This document shows positions 6,442-13,612 of a DNA stretch of 23,335 bases, piece after piece. Origin of the DNA: a virus; the IMG/VR virus record IMGVR_UViG_3300030419_001062, positions 29,713 to 53,047 of that record; one strand, 5' to 3'. The notes under the pieces were generated by a model, which was not told the DNA's origin, searched no databases, and saw only the letters and a list, made by a program, of their open reading frames with translations. Both the position numbers and the translations under genes were made by a program. Positions within the stretch are counted from its first letter, which is position 1. Each line of letters starts with the position of its first letter.

Positions 6442-6450
6442 TATTAACCA

Positions 6451-6738
6451 CTAATCCCAAGTGTAAATCCTTTGCCATCCATCTTTGGTGCCAGTGGTTC
6501 GTTTACGGAAATCCAATACATTTTCCTTAAACGTCTTTTCTTTGTCAAAGAACTCAACTATTTCGTCCTTGTATTCGTAGTCAGGGTTGTCATATCCATA
6601 CTTATCACCACAATCAGCACAGTATGCAGACGAGCCTATTATATACCCGCCCATCATATTGTCATATGGACCATTACAACCATCACAACAAACAACTTCA
6701 CCGAAATTGTTTTCTTCGACCAGTCTTAGTTCACTCAT
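6451..6738 (-). CDS. Small zinc-ribbon-like protein (95 aa)
   Basis: This 95-aa acidic protein has two cysteine knuckles: CCDGC (C17, C18, C21) and CADC (C40, C43), about 20 residues apart, as in small zinc ribbons. The second half (PDYEYKDEIVEFFDKEKTF) is helical and charged. I do not recognise the family. Its ATG overlaps the end of the upstream gene by eight bases, with AGGAG just before it. It ends immediately before the 41-nt tRNA-like element. A role in binding nucleic acid or a protein partner would fit, but that is inference. Confidence 0.7.
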   Translation of the reverse strand: MSELRLVEENNFGEVVCCDGCNGPYDNMMGGYIIGSSAYCADCGDKYGYDNPDYEYKDEIVEFFDKEKTFKENVLDFRKRTTGTKDGWQRIYTWD

Positions 6739-7141
6739 TTGTAAACTCCTGTATTCCTGTTGTATTAACTATTCTTCCTTTTATTTTCTGAGAAAATGAT
6801 ACTATTATTTGATTGGTCTCATCTGCGTATTTCCAATAGTTAGGGACAACAAATGCCATTATCCCTGAATCGTCTTTCTTCTTGGTGCAAATAAAAATAT
6901 ACATTGTCCCTTCTTTCTTCTCTGGATTCCATTTGGCTTTAGAAATAAGCATAAAATCACCATTATACTTTTCCCAAGCACTCTCGAAATTGTCATAAAT
7001 ACCAGTTGCTTCAATCCAATCTAAACAAATTGAATCATCTGCACAGCATTTAAGCCAATCTTCGCCTTGGTCCTCAAGATTAATATCAGGAAGTACTGGT
7101 GCATTAAACTGCTCCAGATAGTATTCTTTTTCATGTTTCAT
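6731..7141 (-). CDS. Hypothetical protein (136 aa)
   Basis: This 136-aa acidic protein has alternating helices and strands, for example DFMLISKAKWNPEKKEGTMY and later ADETNQIIVSFSQKIKGRI, with three cysteines in the N-terminal half (C32, C33, C39) and one in the middle. No family is recognised. The start at 7141 is preceded by a weak AGGA site. Upstream is a strong hairpin that separates it from the 265-aa gene, so its expression may be partly uncoupled from the AAA+/VWA module. It overlaps the zinc-ribbon gene downstream by eight bases. Confidence 0.65.
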   Translation of the reverse strand: MKHEKEYYLEQFNAPVLPDINLEDQGEDWLKCCADDSICLDWIEATGIYDNFESAWEKYNGDFMLISKAKWNPEKKEGTMYIFICTKKKDDSGIMAFVVPNYWKYADETNQIIVSFSQKIKGRIVNTTGIQEFTNE

Positions 7142-7186
7142 AGTACATTGATTCCTATATTATTAAGTTTCCATAAAGTTCAAGAG

Positions 7187-7214
7187 AAGGGGGCATGGAA
7201 ACCCATACCCCCTT
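7187..7214 (-). terminator. Strong G/C hairpin, terminator-like or mRNA-stabilising
   Basis: On the minus strand AAGGGGGTATGG pairs with CCATGCCCCCTT over 12 positions with a single G-T wobble and a four-base loop. It lies 16 bases after the stop of the 265-aa gene. No clear U-run follows (CTCTTGAAC), so termination may be partial, or the hairpin may instead protect the 3' end of the AAA+/VWA message. Confidence 0.6.
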
Positions 7215-7230
7215 ATAGAAGTGGAGATGT

Positions 7231-8028
7231 TTATGCCTTTGGTAATTCGTCCGGCAAATGTACATCAACTTCTAAATCATCAAAGTTTGCTCTGACAATC
7301 TTCTCTTCCTCCATTTCAAGACCAACCTTCTCAAGCAATTTATTGACTGGCTTACCATCTATAGCATGGAGCATAGTCTTCATCATCATCTTTGCTTGGT
7401 CTATGTCGTTTGCAGTCAAGGAATCAATCATCTTTTCCATCTCTTTTACCATATAGTCTCTGTCACCTAATTTCCCCATATGCTTGGGGTCCAGTTGCAC
7501 AGAGTGGTAATCGTCTCCACCTTTATCCATCTCTGCTGATACTGCCTTTCTTAATTCAACAGGAGTATCTTTTGGAAACTCTACTGCTAAACCAATATGG
7601 TCGAAATGCAAATCAGCAATTTGGATTCTGATTCCTTCTTTGTTGTTAGGACCATCCTTGACTCCTACTTTCTCTAACTTGGACCATGCTTCTTGCAACA
7701 TTATCATCATCTGTACGTACATCTTGGCACATACATCAGCACGAGTTAGGTCCTTTTTAGCGAATCGATTTAGTGGAGGAAGTCTACCATTGTCATAATG
7801 ATGGTCAATTATAGACTCCCGTTCCTCTAAATAAGTAGTAATCACTCTAGCCAACTCTTGTGTATCTTTACACTTATTAGCCATGTGAATCATATCATTT
7901 TGCAATGCTTGGTGATATGTATCATCATGGTAAGAGCCACCTACAGGATACTCCAAGTTGGACCAGTCGATGTCTTTCTTTAAAGCAGAAAGGCTTCTAC
8001 CGTCCATAGAGTCACTTAACTTACTCAT
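7231..8028 (-). CDS. Unknown protein encoded with the AAA+/VWA pair (265 aa)
   Basis: This is an unrecognised 265-aa protein. The first half looks helical (for example DMIHMANKCKDTQELARVITTYLEE). The middle has a short beta segment (IRIQIADLHFDHIGLAVEFPKD), and the second half has two Met-rich helices (YMVKEMEKMIDSL; DQAKMMMKTMLHAI). No catalytic motif is obvious. It begins 16 bp after the VWA gene with a strong AAGGAG site and ends before a strong hairpin, so it looks like the third gene of the AAA+/VWA transcript. A partner or substrate-adaptor role for that module is a reasonable inference but is not shown. Confidence 0.72.
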   Translation of the reverse strand: MSKLSDSMDGRSLSALKKDIDWSNLEYPVGGSYHDDTYHQALQNDMIHMANKCKDTQELARVITTYLEERESIIDHHYDNGRLPPLNRFAKKDLTRADVCAKMYVQMMIMLQEAWSKLEKVGVKDGPNNKEGIRIQIADLHFDHIGLAVEFPKDTPVELRKAVSAEMDKGGDDYHSVQLDPKHMGKLGDRDYMVKEMEKMIDSLTANDIDQAKMMMKTMLHAIDGKPVNKLLEKVGLEMEEEKIVRANFDDLEVDVHLPDELPKA

Positions 8029-8044
8029 TTGGTTCTCCTTTTTG

Positions 8045-9055
8045 TTATTTAAGTCTTTTTATCGCATTGATAAAATCATCCGTTGTAAATATATTGTTAA
8101 TAATTCTTCTTCTTGCTTGACTTGGTAAGAGTTTTAAACTCTCTAACTTAGCAGTACCAAGCCAATCATCTAATTCATCGCCTCGGATATTCATAAACCA
8201 ATGAATTGTATTGTTCTCCATTGATTCACGTACTATTCTCCACCCGTCAGTATCTCCAAAGAATATTATATGTCTATTATGAAAATGTTTCCATCTAGCA
8301 ATCTTCTGTTCAAGTATAGTCTCAGCATCCATGAATTCAACAAACTTCTTTTTAACTGGACAAAACTTTCTTGTTATATATGCATTTGGTGCATCATACA
8401 TCTCCACAAGCCCATGTCCAATAACTGCTCTTGCTATATTAGCATACATCATTGCTTGTTCCGAACAAGAAGGACTTGTATCAAGTATTAATATAACTTT
8501 TTCCAACTCTCTATCTTTTCTACATATATGAATTGGAACTTTTGTCATCACTCTATTAAGTAATGCATCTTCATCCCAAAATTCATTGCCAGGGAATATG
8601 TCAGTACCACATTGGTCTTCAGCAAACTTAGAAATCATTATACTAACTGCGTTTCCAAGTCTTTTTATTCTATTGCCCCTCAATGAAACAATATCATTCA
8701 TATCATTGGCAATTTCAACCATCCCTCTGTTAAGTCCAGACTCTCTTGACCAATCAAGCATATTTGGAAAATCAGTATCGTATATTCTATCTTTGGTATC
8801 TTGTGGCATATCATAGAATGGAATCTCTTTAACCTCTTGAATACCTTTCTTTACGTCCTTCTTTTCACGTGGTTCTTTAAGTTTGGACTTTTTAAATTCT
8901 GGTTTTCGTTTCCTTGTTTCGTCTTTTGGAGGTTCCTTGGGTGACGAATAATCATCACCCAAGTTTGGTTTGTTTGTTTGTTGTATGTGAAAGTTAGATT
9001 TTTCACTCTCAACTTCAGAAACGGACCATTTCCTCCATTTTGTATTCAATCTCAT
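8045..9055 (-). CDS. VWA-domain protein (CobT/ViaA-like partner of the AAA+ ATPase)
   Basis: This 336-aa protein has a low-complexity, lysine-rich N-terminal region (about 35-75), a helical middle (about 80-175) and a C-terminal von Willebrand A fold. The metal-ion-dependent adhesion site is visible: VILILDTSPSC gives D192-x-S194-x-S196, and FFGDTDGW (266-272) supplies the later acidic metal ligand. VWA proteins of this type usually work with a MoxR/CobS-family ATPase (CobS-CobT, NorQ-NorD, RavA-ViaA), remodelling a target or inserting a metal. Its ATG overlaps the stop of the ATPase gene by four bases (ATGA), so the two are made together. No CobN is present, so a true cobalt chelatase is unlikely. 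Confidence 0.82.
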   Translation of the reverse strand: MRLNTKWRKWSVSEVESEKSNFHIQQTNKPNLGDDYSSPKEPPKDETRKRKPEFKKSKLKEPREKKDVKKGIQEVKEIPFYDMPQDTKDRIYDTDFPNMLDWSRESGLNRGMVEIANDMNDIVSLRGNRIKRLGNAVSIMISKFAEDQCGTDIFPGNEFWDEDALLNRVMTKVPIHICRKDRELEKVILILDTSPSCSEQAMMYANIARAVIGHGLVEMYDAPNAYITRKFCPVKKKFVEFMDAETILEQKIARWKHFHNRHIIFFGDTDGWRIVRESMENNTIHWFMNIRGDELDDWLGTAKLESLKLLPSQARRRIINNIFTTDDFINAIKRLK

Positions 9056-11226
9056 TTTGAGTATTTATCTCTCAATCTTTTGAGTTGAGTACAATTCACC
9101 TGTACGGACGTATCAGTATCATTCAGGTACCAGAAACAACATCTGTTTCCAAATGCAGTAAAACGTATACCTTTTGAGTTCCACAACGAAGACTTGACAT
9201 ATGGATATGGTATCCATCCGCCTTTCCCTGTTGATAACTCTTTCATTATGGCACGTGCATTTGTGCCATCAACAAAAGTATACATTGGGAATACACCTAG
9301 TTCTTCACATAATACTTCAATTAGTTTTTGACTCATGTTACCATGAATACGTAATTCAAGCATATGATAATCCCTAGTGTCATCATATCCACCAACTGTT
9401 ACCGAATCACACTTTACCCAGTCTGTATCAAAATACTCATGCTTCGCAATATCAATGCTACTTGATTGATACATTTGGAAGCCTTTTTCTTTCGATATAG
9501 CACCAACAATATTTGCCCAACGAGAACTTTTAATATGTCCATCTCTGAGGTGGAAACGAGTAACCCCAAATTCAGCAATATCATTGTATTTTCTCATCAA
9601 CTTAGTATTAACATTTGGCATATTATATTGTTCGACAAATGTATGTCTAGACGGACACCAATCAGAATCACTTTCAGAACTAGCCCACAATAAACACGCT
9701 CCACTGCTTCTACCCGTGGATAGTTCAGATTGCAGTCTATGTATAAATGAGACTGGTGTGATTATTTGTAGTCCAATTTCTTTAGTCCATCTAAAGTTAA
9801 TCTCCACTTTACTCTTGACGCCATTGCTTTGTTCTTCAAACACTCGTCTAGTTATAACTTCGTTAGTTGTCATAGACTTGACAATATGTCTATTGAACTT
9901 TGACATTCTCAGAAACTCACCACGTTCACAAGTAGATAGTGTCAGCATAACTTCACCAGACAACTGCTCTATTGTTTTTGTGATATTGGCAGGTTTACGA
10001 CCAACAATTTTACCAACCATTGGAACAATGTGTTTAAATGCTCCAGCCTGATTACCGTCCTTGCTATCGTGTCTTATTAATAAAGACTCAATATCAATAG
10101 GGTATTCAATAGCCAAAGAATCTGTACATTGTTTTATCCAAGTAAGATTGTATGGATTGTCGGTTGCCTCGCCTAAATAAGCCAATGCTGAGTACATTTC
10201 TTCTGAATTCTCCACAATGCCACCATTACTCTTGACTTGTTCAAGTTCAAAACATTGAACATTGTCATCAGATTTCCATTCAACTTGCTCCACCAATGAA
10301 GGTAGTTGTAGTTGATTTTCATCATCTGACGTTGGAACATCAAGATTTTCTGGAACATTACCATATTGTTTAGAATCAATCTTAGTTTTATGGACGCTGA
10401 TATAAGACTCAAAATCTTCCAAGTCTATATTTTCAGCATTCTTCAACATATGATGATTCTCTTCTGTTTTGGTAATGTACTGGCGAACCAGGGTATCCCA
10501 GTCAGCATACTTTCCAAGATAATCTATTGCATCAAGCAAATTTCTTAACTCTTGTATGGTTACTGGTTTCTCCATTTTACTTGCCAATGCTCTACAGTAT
10601 AAAACTAGAACATTAGGTAAGTATTTATGGTCCTTGTGAGTAGACAACAAAGCATCTTTAACCAACTTTGGATGTAGTTGCTCCATGTCTATTTTTGAGA
10701 ATCTACGAAGAAATGGCTCAGAGAAAGGTCGTTCATCATTGGATGTCAGCATAATCAAGAGATTATCCAGATTTGCTTGTATCTTTTCACCATTTTGAGG
10801 TGGCAATGGTAGTCTTCCAGATTGAAAGAAATCTAGAAAGTAACCATCTGCTGATGGACGACTCTTATCCCACTCGTCTAATACGAGGAGAACCCGTTCC
10901 TTCTGAGAAGCAATAGCGGCTTGGTAGATAGTAGATTGTTCGATAGTCATTCCACTAGGTGTGTCCTCACTAGGATACAACTTTAGTAGTAAATCAGTCT
11001 CATAAGTTCCAGGGCTGACTTGGTGCCAAAACATTTTGACATCTAGTATCTCAGCAAGAACTTCAGGAAGAAATGATTTACCAACACCTGCAGGACCATG
11101 TAGCATAACTCCACGAGTGGGTTTGCTATTTAGTCCAGACGCAACTTGTGTTACGAAGAGTGGTGAACAGATGTATCCTCTTGATTGCATACCATCATAG
11201 AGTGACTTGACATCTATTTTCTCCAT
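9052..11226 (-). CDS. MoxR/CobS-like AAA+ ATPase with a large C-terminal extension
   Basis: This 724-aa protein has a MoxR/CobS-type AAA+ domain in its first 250 residues: Walker A GPAGVGKS (44-51), Walker B VLLVLDEWD (112-120), sensor-1 Asn in MLTSNDERP (163), and an EPFLRRF arginine-finger segment (170-176). Such ATPases form hexamers that remodel partner proteins through a VWA adaptor. Residues from about 280 onward (around 440 aa) match nothing I recognise; they include an acidic linker (280-320) and a beta-rich C-terminal half. Usual MoxR proteins are only about 300-350 aa, so this is an unusual fusion or expansion. The stop overlaps the VWA start. The start has ATG preceded by AGTAAAAGG. 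A tRNA-like element lies in the leader. Confidence 0.86.
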   Translation of the reverse strand: MEKIDVKSLYDGMQSRGYICSPLFVTQVASGLNSKPTRGVMLHGPAGVGKSFLPEVLAEILDVKMFWHQVSPGTYETDLLLKLYPSEDTPSGMTIEQSTIYQAAIASQKERVLLVLDEWDKSRPSADGYFLDFFQSGRLPLPPQNGEKIQANLDNLLIMLTSNDERPFSEPFLRRFSKIDMEQLHPKLVKDALLSTHKDHKYLPNVLVLYCRALASKMEKPVTIQELRNLLDAIDYLGKYADWDTLVRQYITKTEENHHMLKNAENIDLEDFESYISVHKTKIDSKQYGNVPENLDVPTSDDENQLQLPSLVEQVEWKSDDNVQCFELEQVKSNGGIVENSEEMYSALAYLGEATDNPYNLTWIKQCTDSLAIEYPIDIESLLIRHDSKDGNQAGAFKHIVPMVGKIVGRKPANITKTIEQLSGEVMLTLSTCERGEFLRMSKFNRHIVKSMTTNEVITRRVFEEQSNGVKSKVEINFRWTKEIGLQIITPVSFIHRLQSELSTGRSSGACLLWASSESDSDWCPSRHTFVEQYNMPNVNTKLMRKYNDIAEFGVTRFHLRDGHIKSSRWANIVGAISKEKGFQMYQSSSIDIAKHEYFDTDWVKCDSVTVGGYDDTRDYHMLELRIHGNMSQKLIEVLCEELGVFPMYTFVDGTNARAIMKELSTGKGGWIPYPYVKSSLWNSKGIRFTAFGNRCCFWYLNDTDTSVQVNCTQLKRLRDKYSK

Positions 11227-11270
11227 CCTTTTACTCCTGTTTTTTGTTCAATAGGTACAAAGTGTACCAG

Positions 11271-11345
11271 AGCCCTGCAGAGGAATCGAACCTCCATTAT
11301 GTCGAGGATTTTGCGGAGTCCCAAAGACATTAACCATTCAGGGCT
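11271..11345 (-). ncRNA. Degenerate tRNA-like element (75 nt)
   Basis: On the minus strand AGCCCTG pairs perfectly with CAGGGCT, and a T-arm GGAGG-TTCGATT-CCTCT sits just inside, giving a tRNA-like acceptor-T stack. After the 5' strand comes AATGGTT, the standard tRNA D-loop sequence, but no D-stem. A 5-bp stem (ATGTC with GACAT) replaces the anticodon arm and has a 22-base loop instead of seven, so no anticodon can be assigned with confidence. No CCA is encoded. It lies eight bases after the stop of the 46-aa gene and ahead of the AAA+ gene. The shape recalls the D-arm-less tRNA-like part of tmRNA, but no tag-coding region is present. Confidence 0.6.
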
Positions 11346-11352
11346 TGGTTGA

Positions 11353-11493
11353 TTATAATAAATACATCATAACCAACATAAGTGCAACAAGACCAGCCAT
11401 AGTCAACATATCCATTATAGGGAATGTTGGACTGACTTTATCCATCGCTGAAAGTATGGCATTAGTCTTTGTTGTTTTCTTTTTTCTTGGCAT
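11353..11493 (-). CDS. Tiny single-span membrane protein (46 aa)
   Basis: A 46-codon frame starts MPRKKKTTKTNAIL and ends with a hydrophobic segment, IMDMLTMAGLVALMLVMMYL, that would span a membrane once. The basic N-terminus would stay in the cytoplasm. The start has a strong AAAAGGAGAG ribosome site six bases upstream, which is the main reason to call it a gene. It lies between a folded RNA element upstream and a tRNA-like element downstream, and precedes the AAA+ ATPase gene. Function unknown; possibilities include a small membrane regulator or a membrane anchor for the AAA+/VWA module. Confidence 0.7.
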   Translation of the reverse strand: MPRKKKTTKTNAILSAMDKVSPTFPIMDMLTMAGLVALMLVMMYLL

Positions 11494-11561
11494 ATGCTCT
11501 CCTTTTACTTAGTACAAAACTTTCTTTAGTAATATGCTTCCATTTAGATTAAAAGAAATAT

Positions 11562-11638
11562 AGGGGGACCAGTAGAAATGATAGGCACATGACATTGGAA
11601 AGCCTACCATAACTGCGAAGCGAGTGAGATGTCCCCCT
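11562..11638 (-). ncRNA. Highly folded RNA element at the end of the 214-aa gene
   Basis: On the minus strand this 77-base element is closed by AGGGGGAC with GTCCCCCT (eight perfect pairs). Inside, CAGT pairs with ACTG, and then ATGGTAGGC pairs with GCCTATCAT over nine positions (one wobble) with a 15-base loop. A 15-base bulge lies on the 5' side. The stop codon TAG of the 214-aa gene forms part of the closing stem. It is followed by the T-rich run TATATTTCTTTT, so it may terminate transcription, but the nested stems are more elaborate than a simple terminator. It matches no RNA class I know. Confidence 0.6.
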
Positions 11639-12281
11639 AATCTTTTGTCCAGTCAATATCATATTTCAAATCTAATTCTTGTTTTATTACATCCAATGAT
11701 TCTCCAGATGAGAATCTACGTTGCATCTCTTGGTTGTATCTTCTCTTCAATATATCATTGTTGGAATTCATCACTTTGACTCCATTGATATAGTTACCAT
11801 CAATATAAACTGTTCTTGGAATTCCCAGTTTCTTAACTGGGTCATTATAACCAATGACAGTTCCAGTATGTAATACTTCATCTTTAAAATGTTCATTGGT
11901 ATGTTGTACACGCCAACCAATCTTATCAAATTTCTTACGTTGTAACTTGATACCATTAGCAGTTAGTTTGCGATTGTCTTCCACGACAAATTGACAAGAT
12001 ATATGATTTGAGCCTTTACGTCCAAATATTTCTATTGCTTTATCAATCACGTGGTTCCGATGTTTGTTGTTGAGACATAATTGTCTTGGAAACTCGGAAT
12101 ATTTAATACCATCTTTTGTTGTTATTTGTTTTACTATTGGATATAATGTGTGGTATTTATTTCTATATGCAACTGTTCCATATTTTACTTTAAACTTAGC
12201 ACATAGTTCTCTGGATACATTTACACGAGGACCCTTTTCAGGGTCCCCGTATATCCAACGTATTTCTTTGGCATTCTTCAT
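11637..12281 (-). CDS. Hypothetical basic protein (214 aa)
   Basis: This 214-aa lysine/arginine-rich protein is unrecognised. It contains a basic helical N-terminus (SRELCAKFKVKYGTVAYRNK), a central basic stretch around NGIKLQRKKFDKIGW, a beta-rich part (HTGTVIGYNDPVKKLGIPRT) and a helical C-terminal tail. A nucleic-acid-binding role is plausible from the charge. Its ATG overlaps the stop of the 50-aa gene by four bases (ATGA). Early in the gene, bases 12229-12246 form a 6-bp perfect hairpin that could influence translation. Its stop codon is built into the folded RNA element that follows. Confidence 0.68.
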   Translation of the reverse strand: MKNAKEIRWIYGDPEKGPRVNVSRELCAKFKVKYGTVAYRNKYHTLYPIVKQITTKDGIKYSEFPRQLCLNNKHRNHVIDKAIEIFGRKGSNHISCQFVVEDNRKLTANGIKLQRKKFDKIGWRVQHTNEHFKDEVLHTGTVIGYNDPVKKLGIPRTVYIDGNYINGVKVMNSNNDILKRRYNQEMQRRFSSGESLDVIKQELDLKYDIDWTKD

Positions 12282-12430
12282 TTGTACATCACTCTAAATC
12301 CATCATTCTTCGCCATCTTCAGATGTTTGCCACAACCAGGCATCCATAATTGAGTGATTATACCATTCAATCGATATAATCCGAAGAATCTGCCAATTGC
12401 ATTTTTATTGCATTTACATTTAATCTTCAT
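12278..12430 (-). CDS. Tiny cysteine-containing protein (50 aa)
   Basis: A 50-codon frame starts MKIKCKCNKNAIGRFFGLYR and has CxC near the start (C5, C7) and PGCGKH later (C33, H36), a spacing that could hold one metal ion. It fits exactly between its neighbours: its ATG overlaps the TGA of the gene before it (ATGA) and its own TGA overlaps the ATG of the next gene (ATGA). A GGAGG site lies in the end of the upstream gene at good spacing. The double overlap makes it very likely real even though it is short. Function unknown. Confidence 0.75.
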   Translation of the reverse strand: MKIKCKCNKNAIGRFFGLYRLNGIITQLWMPGCGKHLKMAKNDGFRVMYK

Positions 12431-12825
12431 TCTGCCTCCATTGCTAATACTGATTTATATCCATTAACTAATGAATCAATATTATTTATAATGGAATTAA
12501 CTTGACCAAAATGATAATATTCATCACTTATTTGACAAGTACATCTATCTCCATCACATTCTAATGATCTAAGCAGTTCCGCTTTAATTCCCAATAAATG
12601 TTCCAAGAACTGTTGTGTTGTGTTCTCGTCCATTTCTATTACAGGACCATTAAAACCATCATATCTATTGTCAATACAGTCATCTGATACATCAGAATAT
12701 TCTGCATCTACAATATTAGTATTTCCAGAGTCTAGAAGTTTTGGATGTACAAAGCATTCTGGTGCTTTATCTCCAGCCTTCCATGTCCCTAGATATACTA
12801 GTTTCACTCGCTCGTTATTACTCAT
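12427..12825 (-). CDS. Hypothetical acidic protein (132 aa)
   Basis: This 132-aa acidic protein has a beta-like N-terminal half (VKLVYLGTWKAGD) and a helical C-terminal half (ENTTQQFLEHLLGIKAELLRSL; NSIINNIDSLVNGY). A CDGDRCTC cluster (residues about 89-96) separates two helices and might bind metal. No family is recognised. The start has a strong AAAAGGAGA site. It is the first gene after the terminator that closes the upstream gene, so it probably has its own promoter in the 100 bases before it, though none stands out clearly. Confidence 0.68.
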   Translation of the reverse strand: MSNNERVKLVYLGTWKAGDKAPECFVHPKLLDSGNTNIVDAEYSDVSDDCIDNRYDGFNGPVIEMDENTTQQFLEHLLGIKAELLRSLECDGDRCTCQISDEYYHFGQVNSIINNIDSLVNGYKSVLAMEAE

Positions 12826-12933
12826 TTTATTCTCCTTTTATTTGAGTATTGTATTAAAATCTTTGACTATTTTAAGTTATGGACCAAGAATCGTAGTACA
12901 TAACTTTCTTTAGGTAAGTCTAACCATGTGAGC

Positions 12934-12973
12934 AAAAAGAAGAGCGTCATCATCAATACTGACGACAACGCTC
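12934..12973 (-). terminator. Intrinsic terminator for the first leftward gene
   Basis: On the minus strand GAGCGTTGTC pairs with GATGACGCTC over ten positions (two wobbles) with a 12-base loop, followed at once by TTCTTTTT. It lies 28 bases after the stop of the 179-aa gene, the expected place. This splits that gene from the next operon. The remaining 110 bases to the next gene hold a 6-bp inverted repeat (GTTATG with CATAAC) but no convincing promoter. Confidence 0.75.
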
Positions 12974-13001
12974 AACTTTTATCTACTTTCAGTCAATGCA
13001 A

Positions 13002-13541
13002 TTACTTTTGTTTTACTGTGTTCCAATAGACTTTCAATTCTTTCTCTACAAAAGAGTTAGTCTTGAAATCTTTTACAATACAGCGAACTGAATTGCTATC
13101 TTTGTCGAAATACAATGACACTTTATTATCAACTTTCTCGATTGATTTTTTATCAATAGCATTGAAATTGTCAATTATTGACTGCTTCGATTTTTCAATC
13201 AAGTTTAATTGAGTATCATTATAATCACTTTTCATTCTGCTTGACGTAGCGACAAGTTTTTTGTCTTGTAACTTTGTCACTTCAATCATAACGGCCGTAT
13301 GAAATAACACATCATCAATCTTTGTCTCAATAGATTTTTTGATACGTTCATTAATTGTCGTTTTATGCTCAGATAGAGTTTTGACGTCAATAATGAATGA
13401 TGTATCAATGACTGTATCAAGACTATTTTTGATAACATGATTTCTGAATACTGAATCATATTGACTGAGTTTTGTTGTCTCAATCTCAATAGCAGAATTC
13501 ATTGACTGTTTTACTGTTTTCTTTTCTGTTTGTGATTTCAT
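13002..13541 (-). CDS. First leftward gene, hypothetical (179 aa)
   Basis: This 179-aa lysine- and serine-rich protein is unrecognised. It looks mainly helical and has a coiled-coil-like middle (TINERIKKSIETKIDDVLF; LIEKSKQSIIDNFNAIDKK) and a beta-rich end (KVSLYFDKDSNSVRCIV). There are no cysteine clusters or membrane spans. The ribosome site is weak (GTGAG before ATG). It is the first gene of the leftward block, just downstream of the tandem 13-bp repeats, and has its own terminator. That arrangement is typical of an early phage gene acting on the host or on the nearby control region, but this is inference. Confidence 0.65.
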   Translation of the reverse strand: MKSQTEKKTVKQSMNSAIEIETTKLSQYDSVFRNHVIKNSLDTVIDTSFIIDVKTLSEHKTTINERIKKSIETKIDDVLFHTAVMIEVTKLQDKKLVATSSRMKSDYNDTQLNLIEKSKQSIIDNFNAIDKKSIEKVDNKVSLYFDKDSNSVRCIVKDFKTNSFVEKELKVYWNTVKQK

Positions 13542-13553
13542 TATGTTCTCACT

Positions 13554-13592
13554 TTCTATTGTGAAGTTCTATTGTGAACTTCTATTGTATCA
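13554..13592. repeat. Three tandem 13-bp direct repeats
   Basis: The unit TTCTATTGTGAAG / TTCTATTGTGAAC / TTCTATTGTATCA is repeated three times head to tail; the third copy diverges in its last bases. Bases 13563-13582 also make an inverted repeat (GAAGTTC with GAACTTC). Their place just before the first leftward gene fits operator sites or origin iterons. Confidence 0.65.
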
Positions 13593-13612
13593 TGCTCTAT
13601 CACTATCTAAAT

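Noticed and set aside
9584-10051. 155-codon open frame on the plus strand opposite the AAA+ gene
   Set aside because: It is antisense to a strongly supported coding region, with no ribosome site and no recognisable protein pattern.
8045-11226. Aerobic cobalt chelatase (cobalamin synthesis)
   Set aside because: Only CobS-like and VWA (CobT-like) parts are present; the catalytic CobN is absent and the ATPase is far larger than CobS.
11271-11345. Canonical tRNA gene
   Set aside because: Acceptor and T-arm are good, but there is no D-stem, the anticodon loop is 22 bases and no anticodon can be placed; kept as tRNA-like only.
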